Assembly: GCA_937937835.1 (NCBI GenBank)
Contig: CALDBJ010000037.1
Span: 1 to 7,243, forward strand
Source: an uncultured Collinsella sp.
GTDB taxonomy: Bacteria > Actinomycetota > Coriobacteriia > Coriobacteriales > Coriobacteriaceae
DNA: 7,243 nt
Direction: 5' to 3'
Part shown: one piece after another, positions 1-4,164 of the stretch
Layout: every line of letters starts with the position of its first letter
Position numbering within the stretch: the stretch's first letter is position 1
Notes under the pieces: generated by a model
Told to the model about the DNA's origin: nothing
Database searches by the model: none
Seen by the model: only the letters and a program-made list of their open reading frames with translations
Made by a program: the position numbers and the translations under genes

Positions 1-528
1 GCGAGCGGCCACGACACCCACGCCGGCCTCACCGGCGCCGGCATCGAGGCACTTACGCAGATGGAGCACGCCGGCATGGTACTCGACGTCTCCCACCTCA
101 ACGATGAGTGCTTTGACGAGGTTGTCGCCCACGCCACGCGTCCCTTCGTCGCCAGCCACTCCAACTCCCGTGCGGTTTGCGGCGTCAAACGCAACCTCAC
201 CGACGACCAGTTCCGCACCATTCGCGACACGGGTGGCATCGTCGGCCTCAACTACTGCAGCGAGTTCCTTTCCAACGACGCAACCGACAAGACCGCCGCA
301 GACGTCACCTTCGACCAGCTGGCGGCACATATCGAGCACTGGCTCGACCTGGGCGGCGAGGACGTCATCGCACTCGGCGGCGACTGGGACGGAGCCACGG
401 TGCCCGCTTTCCTCTCCGATGCCAGCAAGATGCCCGAGTTCCAGAACATGCTCTCCAAGCACTTTGGCAAGACCGTGATGCAGAAGCTCTGCAGCGATAA
501 TGCGCTTGCCTTCTTTGAGCGTTATTAA
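1..528 (+). CDS. M19 family dipeptidase (membrane/renal dipeptidase-like), C-terminal part
   Basis: The reading frame is open from the first base of the window to a TAA stop, giving 175 residues; the N-terminal half, with the first metal ligands, lies outside. The family is a zinc-dependent TIM-barrel amidohydrolase that cleaves dipeptides. Visible signatures are D-V-S-H (His32), A-S-H-S-N-S-R (His53), the R-N-L-T-D-D-Q segment that follows it, and G-G-D-W-D-G near residues 126-131. The 21-residue spacing of His32 and His53 equals that of the two bridging-site histidines of human renal dipeptidase, and D128 fits the conserved aspartate of G-G-D-x-D-G. The C-terminus (C-S-D-N-A-L-A-F-F) also matches the family ending. 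The peptide substrate cannot be told from sequence. No signal peptide can be judged because the start is missing. Confidence 0.9.
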   Translation, partial: ASGHDTHAGLTGAGIEALTQMEHAGMVLDVSHLNDECFDEVVAHATRPFVASHSNSRAVCGVKRNLTDDQFRTIRDTGGIVGLNYCSEFLSNDATDKTAADVTFDQLAAHIEHWLDLGGEDVIALGGDWDGATVPAFLSDASKMPEFQNMLSKHFGKTVMQKLCSDNALAFFERY

Positions 529-544
529 TATCACGTCCCTTGAG

Positions 545-580
545 CGGGCCGGCATGCCGAACGGTCGACATGCCGGCCCG
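545..580. repeat. Perfect 12-bp inverted repeat (hairpin) after the dipeptidase gene
   Basis: Arms CGGGCCGGCATG (545-556) and CATGCCGGCCCG (569-580) are exact reverse complements around a 12-nt loop. The hairpin begins 16 nt after the dipeptidase stop and ends before the ribosome binding site of the next gene. There is no T-run on either side, so it is not a classical intrinsic terminator. It could be a weak terminator, an mRNA 3'-end stabiliser or a REP-like repeat. Two candidate upstream starts of the next gene (TTG 540, ATG 570) lie at or inside it, which argues against them. Confidence 0.6.
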
Positions 581-590
581 TCCCCAACCT

Positions 591-596
591 GAAGGA
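591..596 (+). promoter_or_regulatory. Shine-Dalgarno deciding the start of the YgjP-like gene
   Basis: GAAGGA lies 6 nt before a TTG codon at 603. The in-frame alternatives at 540 (TTG) and 570 (ATG) have no comparable site and overlap the hairpin, so the TTG at 603 is preferred. Confidence 0.65.
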
Positions 597-602
597 CCGC
601 TT

Positions 603-1379
603 TTGACGCAGCAATTTACGATTACCGTATCCCGACCGGATGGCACATCCATCCCCGTCGTCGTTACCAAAAAGCGCGTCAAGAACTTCAACCTACGCGT
701 CACATCGAGCGGTGAGGTCCACGCCAGTGCACCGCTCGGCGCCAGCCGCGAGCGTATCGAAGCGTTTGTGAAGCGCAACAGCGCCTGGATTATCAGCCGA
801 CTTGCCCAGCGCGAGCAACGTCAGGCGACGGCGCGAGAGCCGCTCAGTCCCTCGTCCATCATTGCGCTTTGGGGCAAACCCATCACGGTACAGGATGCAC
901 TCGATCATAACTTTGCATCACCCGCACCGCGGCCCAAGCAGGCTACCTTCGCAAGTTTTATGGGTACCGACGAGCCAGACGAACGTCCGCAGGCCAAGTG
1001 GAACGCGACCCTCGACAGCTTAACGCCCAGTGAGATCCAAGCCCATATTGACCAGCTCTATACGTCCGAAGTCACATCGGCGCTGCGGGATATGGTGCAC
1101 GCATACGAAATCGCAATGGGTGTCGCCGTTTCCCGCGTTTCCGTGCGCAGCATGAAAACGCGTTGGGGATCATGCACGCCCAAAACCGGCGCCATTCGCA
1201 TCGCACGAGAACTTGCCGCCTACCCCGTCGAGTGCCTTGACTTGGTTGTCGCCCACGAGCTCGTCCACCTGCTCGAGCCGAGCCACAATCATCGGTTTCA
1301 CGCGCTGCTCGACACGTACTGCCCCAACAACAGGGCTCTGTCGCAGCGGCTCAAAAAACCGCCCGCCAACGAGCTCTAG
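603..1379 (+). CDS. YgjP/WLM-type zinc metallopeptidase domain protein (M48-like)
   Basis: This 258-residue protein starts at TTG 603. It carries the zinc motif H-E-L-V-H at residues 218-222 with a third ligand candidate, His228, giving HExxHxxxxxH. The K-x-R-W-G-S-C block just upstream, followed by the R-I-A-R-E-L-A-A-Y-P strand, is diagnostic of the YgjP/DUF45 family. The N-terminal half has the usual strand pattern, including a V-H-A-S-A-P-L segment and a W-I-I-S helix. The family is cytoplasmic and predicted to be proteolytic, but substrates are largely unknown. The protein is much longer than compact YgjP homologues, mainly through a Pro/Asp-rich, probably disordered insert around residues 95-140. 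It points toward folB, with only 6 nt between the two stop codons. Family assignment is secure; biological role is not. Confidence 0.88.
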   Translation: MTQQFTITVSRPDGTSIPVVVTKKRVKNFNLRVTSSGEVHASAPLGASRERIEAFVKRNSAWIISRLAQREQRQATAREPLSPSSIIALWGKPITVQDALDHNFASPAPRPKQATFASFMGTDEPDERPQAKWNATLDSLTPSEIQAHIDQLYTSEVTSALRDMVHAYEIAMGVAVSRVSVRSMKTRWGSCTPKTGAIRIARELAAYPVECLDLVVAHELVHLLEPSHNHRFHALLDTYCPNNRALSQRLKKPPANEL

Positions 1380-1387
1380 AGTCGGTT
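1353..1387 (-). terminator. Possible intrinsic terminator of the folB end of the minus-strand block
   Basis: On the minus strand, just past the folB stop, GCTCG pairs with CGGGC around a TTGG loop (plus 1361-1374) and is followed by GG and six T (plus 1353-1358). A competing pairing of AACCG with CGGTT (1383-1387 with 1357-1361) is also possible. The stem is short and lies inside the 3' end of the converging gene, so this is only a candidate. Confidence 0.35.
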
Positions 1388-1871
1388 AGCGCACACGCTC
1401 GATCTCGACGCCACAGCTTGCCAAGGGCAGGCCAACAGGCGCCCACGGCTTATCGAGCTTGATGCGCACACCAAGCAGCGAGGGATAACGACGCAGCAGC
1501 ATCTGGGCCGTACCTTCAGCTGCCGCCTCGATGAGCTTAAACGTATGCTCGCGCAGATAGCCATCGACATCGTGGCACACCGAGCCGTAGTCAATCGACG
1601 CGTCCAGGTTGTCGTGCTCCCCCGCTGCACGCAGGTCGGCATAGAGTACCAAGGACACGATGAACTTCTGGCCCAGCGCGTTCTCTTCGGGATACACGCC
1701 ATGGTTAGCAAAAACCTCAAGACCTTCAACGGTGATGCGGTCGGCATGGCGCAGATCGTCATAGCTCACGTGGGGTACCGCCGTTGCGGTGGATATTTCG
1801 CCCCTTCCACGGCGGGCGAGCTCGGCACCTTCGGTCTTGGTTGCGTTCTCGGGCAGTTTCTTGTTACTCAT
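1386..1871 (-). CDS. folB: Dihydroneopterin aldolase
   Basis: FolB converts 7,8-dihydroneopterin to 6-hydroxymethyl-dihydropterin and glycolaldehyde in folate synthesis. The family domain occupies about residues 45-160 of 161. It shows A-N-H-G-V-Y-P-E-E with Glu63, S-I-D-Y with Tyr95, L-I-E with Glu115 (pterin-binding glutamate position), and K-L-D-K-P with Lys141 as the expected catalytic lysine. The ATG at 1871 has an AAGGAG ribosome binding site 9 nt upstream. The first ~43 residues are a polar, charged extension absent from typical ~120-residue FolB proteins. No later Met start exists before the domain, so the extension is probably real. It is the last gene of the minus-strand block, 43 nt after the HD gene, and is likely cotranscribed with it. 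The rest of the folate pathway (folK, folP, folC) is not in this window. Confidence 0.93.
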   Translation of the reverse strand: MSNKKLPENATKTEGAELARRGRGEISTATAVPHVSYDDLRHADRITVEGLEVFANHGVYPEENALGQKFIVSLVLYADLRAAGEHDNLDASIDYGSVCHDVDGYLREHTFKLIEAAAEGTAQMLLRRYPSLLGVRIKLDKPWAPVGLPLASCGVEIERVR

Positions 1872-1914
1872 CGCGATCGTCTCCTTCGCTTAGAACCCCG
1901 ACCGCGCAAACTAA

Positions 1915-2496
1915 CTACACGCGAATCGACAGGTTCTTTTTATCATCGCTCCAGTTGCAAGCATTGCGCGCGGGGCATGCAAAGCAGGCGCGCGACGCTT
2001 TGTCGGCTGCATAGAGCAGACGCTCAAGCGGTTGGCTGTTCACGCGCAGCTTTCGATGGCCCAGAATGGCCGTCTTAATGGCTGCGGTATCGGCCGGCTC
2101 AAACGCCACGTCATCGGGCATGCCGCCGAGAATCGCATCAGCGACGCGTTCGCTTGCAACATCATGGGATATACCCGATTCATACTGTTCATCTTTGCCG
2201 ATATCGTGAAGAAGTGCCGTGGCGTAGACGACCTCGCGGTCAAATTCGAGCTGTTCCTCGAGATTCTTGATCCACATAATGCGAGCGACATCGAGAAGAT
2301 GATCAATACCGTGGCGGCAGAAGATGCGCCCCGATTCCAACTGTGCAATGTTGCCCAGGTGCCGACGGAACAGCCCGTTGGCACAAATGTAGTCAATGCG
2401 AGGCATGGCACCAAAGGGAGTCAGGCCCGAAGCCATAAAGCCGCGACGCGACGTCCCCTCATCGGTCTTCGATGTAAAGTCGTTGACGACCCTCAT
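1915..2496 (-). CDS. HD-domain phosphohydrolase of the folate cluster
   Basis: The predicted protein is 193 residues with an HD-superfamily metal site: His62 and His66 in R-H-G-I-D-H, His97-Asp98 in L-L-H-D-I-G-K, His111 in I-S-H-D, and Asp165 in Y-A-A-D-K. A Cys cluster C-F-A-C-P-A-R-N-A-C (Cys171, 174, 180) ends the domain and may bind metal or simply be structural. From memory, similar ~160-residue HD proteins sit beside folE in folate operons of clostridia. That conservation of place suggests a pterin phosphate substrate, possibly dihydroneopterin triphosphate, but this is inference. The chosen ATG starts 1 nt after the folE stop, which would allow translational coupling. The Shine-Dalgarno is poor. 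The family-like N-terminus begins at an internal Met (ATG at 2406, M-P-R-I-D), so a 163-residue start is a serious alternative. Confidence 0.85.
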   Translation of the reverse strand: MRVVNDFTSKTDEGTSRRGFMASGLTPFGAMPRIDYICANGLFRRHLGNIAQLESGRIFCRHGIDHLLDVARIMWIKNLEEQLEFDREVVYATALLHDIGKDEQYESGISHDVASERVADAILGGMPDDVAFEPADTAAIKTAILGHRKLRVNSQPLERLLYAADKASRACFACPARNACNWSDDKKNLSIRV

Positions 2497-2497
2497 G

Positions 2498-3055
2498 CTA
2501 ACGGCCCAGCATCCTAAAGAACCGCTCCTCGAGCGCGGGATCAGTCTCAAAGACGCCGCGGCGAGCGAGCGTCACGGTCTTGGTGCCGGGCTTTTGCACG
2601 CCGCGCATGGTCATGCACATATGCTCGGCTTCCATGAGCACAATCGCTCCCTGGGGAGCGAGATAATCCATGAGAGTGTCGGCAACCTGCGCACACAGCT
2701 GCTCCTGCAGCTGCAGACGGCGGGCATAAACCTCAACCGTGCGGGCGAGCTTGGAAAGCCCAGCCACCCGACCGTTAGGGATATAGCCAATGGCGGCCTT
2801 GCCATAAAACGGCAGCAGATGGTGCTCGCACAGCGAGTAGAACGTGATGTCGCGCTCGATAACCAAATCGTTCGAAGCGACGGCAAAGGTTTTGGACAGG
2901 TGCTCCTCGGCACTCTGGTCCATACCGCCGGCGATCTCACCATACATACGGGCAACGCGCGCCGGGGTCTCCAGCAGGCCCTCACGAGTTGGGTCCTCGC
3001 CTATGCCCTCAAGCAACAGCTTAATGGCGGCCTCGACTTTTTCCTGATCGACCAT
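2498..3055 (-). CDS. folE: GTP cyclohydrolase I (FolE type)
   Basis: FolE converts GTP to 7,8-dihydroneopterin triphosphate plus formate, the first committed step of the tetrahydrofolate pterin branch. It normally acts as a cytoplasmic homodecamer. The 185-residue product has C-E-H-H at 76-79 and H-M-C at 145-147. Zinc ligands Cys76, His79 and Cys147 are spaced exactly as E. coli Cys110, His113 and Cys181, and His78 and His145 match E. coli His112 and His179. The Y-I-P-N-G-R-V-A-G-L-S-K-L-A-R block and the R-G-V-Q-K-P-G substrate loop are intact. The ATG at 3055 has GAGG 5 nt upstream; an in-frame ATG at 3118 would add 21 atypical residues and overlaps the promoter-like sequence, so it is rejected. 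It follows nrdG by 66 nt and is followed by the HD gene after 1 nt. Confidence 0.96.
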   Translation of the reverse strand: MVDQEKVEAAIKLLLEGIGEDPTREGLLETPARVARMYGEIAGGMDQSAEEHLSKTFAVASNDLVIERDITFYSLCEHHLLPFYGKAAIGYIPNGRVAGLSKLARTVEVYARRLQLQEQLCAQVADTLMDYLAPQGAIVLMEAEHMCMTMRGVQKPGTKTVTLARRGVFETDPALEERFFRMLGR

Positions 3056-3089
3056 CTGGGCCTCACTTTTCCGATTTTGCGTTCGCGCT

Positions 3090-3120
3090 ATGGTACCACG
3101 CCCTTTGGCATCGGCCACAA
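3090..3120 (-). promoter_or_regulatory. Weak candidate promoter for folE-HD-folB
   Basis: In the 66-nt gap after nrdG, minus-strand TTGTGG (3120-3115) and TACCAT (3095-3090) lie 19 nt apart, with a predicted start about 28 nt before folE. Both boxes match consensus poorly. Read-through from nrdG is an equally good explanation for folE expression. Confidence 0.25.
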
Positions 3121-3121
3121 G

Positions 3122-3703
3122 CTACATAGTATGGGTCGAATAGACCGGATCGTCCCGCCAAAGCTCCACAGCATCACAAAGCGCAACGCCCTCGCGCTCA
3201 GCACGGTCGCGCGTAGCGTTCATATCGATCACACGCTGGTTACTCGAGCCCCTAAAGCGCAACGAGATATCGTACAAATCCTGAACGAACGGGCCATCCA
3301 CCAACATGTCGAGGCAGGCCAGGATACGGTCCGTCACCTCGGTATGATGACGGCCACCCGGCATAAGCTCCTCGAGCACGTCGCCGGTAAAGCACCAAAT
3401 GGTCTTTTCCGACCCCGCAGGATAGGCCGCACGCACGCGTTCGATAAAGTCAACAAGCCCCGCCTGATTCTCGGGCTCCATGGGCTCGCCACCCAGAATC
3501 GTCAGGCCATCGATAAAGGGATGATCGAGACTCTCGATAATTTTGTCCTCGACGGCGCGATCGAACGGCTCGCCCGCAGCAAAGTCCCACGCGACGGAGT
3601 TAAAGCAATTCTTGCACCCGCGACGGCACCCGCTCACAAACAGAGAAGTACGAACGCCTTCCCCATCAGCAATGTCGAAATACTTGATGTTCGCGTAGTT
3701 CAT
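3122..3703 (-). CDS. nrdG: Anaerobic ribonucleoside-triphosphate reductase activating protein
   Basis: NrdG is the radical-SAM activase that generates the glycyl radical on NrdD. The 193-residue product begins M-N-Y-A-N-I-K-Y. It has the radical-SAM iron-sulfur motif C-R-R-G-C-K-N-C, CxxxCxxC, at Cys26, Cys30 and Cys33. G-G-E-P at 71-74 is the glycine-rich SAM-binding motif. Length and motif order match the family. The ATG at 3703 is preceded by GGGAGAG about 7 nt upstream. The frame stays open further upstream to 3859, but that part reads through a large hairpin and looks non-coding. Unlike the usual tight nrdDG arrangement, nrdG is 427 nt from nrdD, with a terminator-like hairpin between, so it probably has its own promoter. 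folE follows after 66 nt. Confidence 0.95.
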   Translation of the reverse strand: MNYANIKYFDIADGEGVRTSLFVSGCRRGCKNCFNSVAWDFAAGEPFDRAVEDKIIESLDHPFIDGLTILGGEPMEPENQAGLVDFIERVRAAYPAGSEKTIWCFTGDVLEELMPGGRHHTEVTDRILACLDMLVDGPFVQDLYDISLRFRGSSNQRVIDMNATRDRAEREGVALCDAVELWRDDPVYSTHTM

Positions 3704-3718
3704 AAGTAACTCTCCCGG

Positions 3719-3802
3719 GAGGCCGGGACATATCATCCCGTCCTCAAACATTCTCGGCCTTCGGCCTGCGAAACTGCGGGCGGGACGATATGTCCCGGCC
3801 TC
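3719..3802 (-). repeat. 22-bp-stem hairpin directly upstream of the nrdG ribosome binding site
   Basis: Arms at 3719-3740 and 3781-3802 are reverse complements at 21 of 22 positions. The exception (plus-strand A/G difference) becomes a G-U pair in the minus-strand RNA, so the nrdG-side transcript can form 22 continuous pairs. The 40-nt interior contains a second small stem, GGCC-GAA-GGCC. The proximal arm ends only 2 nt from the nrdG Shine-Dalgarno (plus 3711-3716). No T-run follows on either strand, so it is not an ordinary terminator. It may be a leader regulatory structure or a REP/MITE-like dispersed repeat. Confidence 0.75.
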
Positions 3803-3837
3803 ATGCAAAGGGTAACTCAATGAACGAAGCGAACATC

Positions 3838-3843
3838 GAGTAT
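3838..3843 (-). promoter_or_regulatory. nrdG: Candidate -10 box of an nrdG promoter
   Basis: Minus-strand TATACT matches the sigma-70 -10 consensus at 5 of 6 bases. No good -35 box is present at 16-19 nt, which is typical of activator-dependent promoters. The expected start is near 3831, giving a leader of about 130 nt that includes the 22-bp hairpin. The location fits a separate nrdG promoter behind the nrdD terminator. Confidence 0.35.
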
Positions 3844-3861
3844 AGGGTTCGAGGTCCAATA

Positions 3862-3916
3862 AAAGCCTTGTTGCAACTCAACCGTCATCGCAAGCAAAGC
3901 GTTGTTGCAAGTCAAC
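3862..3916. repeat. Two 21-bp direct repeats with FNR/CRP-like half-sites
   Basis: Copies at 3862-3882 and 3896-3916 are identical at 19 of 21 positions and have a 34-bp period. Each contains TTGTT-GCAA-(G/C)TCAA (3868-3881 and 3902-3915), which matches the FNR-type TTGAT-N4-ATCAA pattern at 8 of 10 defined bases. Relative to the candidate nrdG -10 box their centres fall near -43 and -77, positions where an activator of the Crp/Fnr family could act. The repeat itself is directly visible; the regulator is inference. Confidence 0.6.
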
Positions 3917-3935
3917 TCATTTCCGCTTAGAACTT

Positions 3936-4164
3936 CGAGGAGTGAGCAGACCGCATGCCGCATCTCAGCTACGTCAACTTGGCTGAGCCGAGAGGACCGC
4001 TTGGGCTTTTGCTCGATATGAGTTCCGCACGCAAAGAAGGCCACTTAATGTGGCCTTCGTCTTGCGCAGGACTGTCCGAAATAGCGAGCAAATGCCCAAG
4101 CGGCCCTCCCGGCTCAGCCCCGGAGCGGTATTAGAGATGCAGCACGCGGTCGCGGATCTCCTCG
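3936..4164. repeat. Long imperfect inverted repeat around the nrdD terminator
   Basis: The core arms 3981-4015 and 4085-4119 are reverse complements at 32 of 35 positions. Two of the three differences become G-U pairs in the minus-strand (nrdD) RNA and one is A-A. The outer arms 3936-3966 and 4134-4164 match at about 23 of 31 positions and sit at the same 14-nt distance from the core arms, so the homology is continuous over about 80 nt without gaps. The right outer arm is the last ten codons of nrdD. The whole structure is centred on the 9-bp terminator hairpin at 4036-4058. It looks like an inverted duplication of the nrdD 3' end or a dispersed palindromic element. Confidence 0.75.
4036..4058 (-). 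terminator. nrdD terminator hairpin, apex of the long palindrome
   Basis: GAAGGCCAC (4036-4044) pairs perfectly with GTGGCCTTC (4050-4058) around a 5-nt loop. In the minus direction the stem is followed by TTTGCG, only a weak T-run; in the plus direction by GTCTTG. It lies 73 nt after the nrdD stop and is extended below by the 35-bp imperfect stem, so it may terminate or protect the nrdD mRNA. Confidence 0.55.

Noticed and set aside
1545..2078. A 177-codon plus-strand frame opposite folB and the HD gene.
   Set aside because: There is no recognisable domain; it is antisense to two genes with clear catalytic motifs.
2396..3709. A 437-codon plus-strand frame antisense to folE and nrdG.
   Set aside because: It has the same codon-register explanation as the frame opposite nrdD, and both sense genes are unmistakable.
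3704..3859. An upstream extension of nrdG to 245 residues.
   Set aside because: The added 52 residues read through the 22-bp hairpin and do not resemble NrdG N-termini; the ATG at 3703 has a good ribosome binding site.
3817..4044. A 75-codon minus-strand frame in the nrdD-nrdG spacer.
   Set aside because: It begins with GTG inside the terminator stem without a ribosome binding site. Its resemblance to the mirrored plus-strand frame at 4050 is explained by the inverted repeat.
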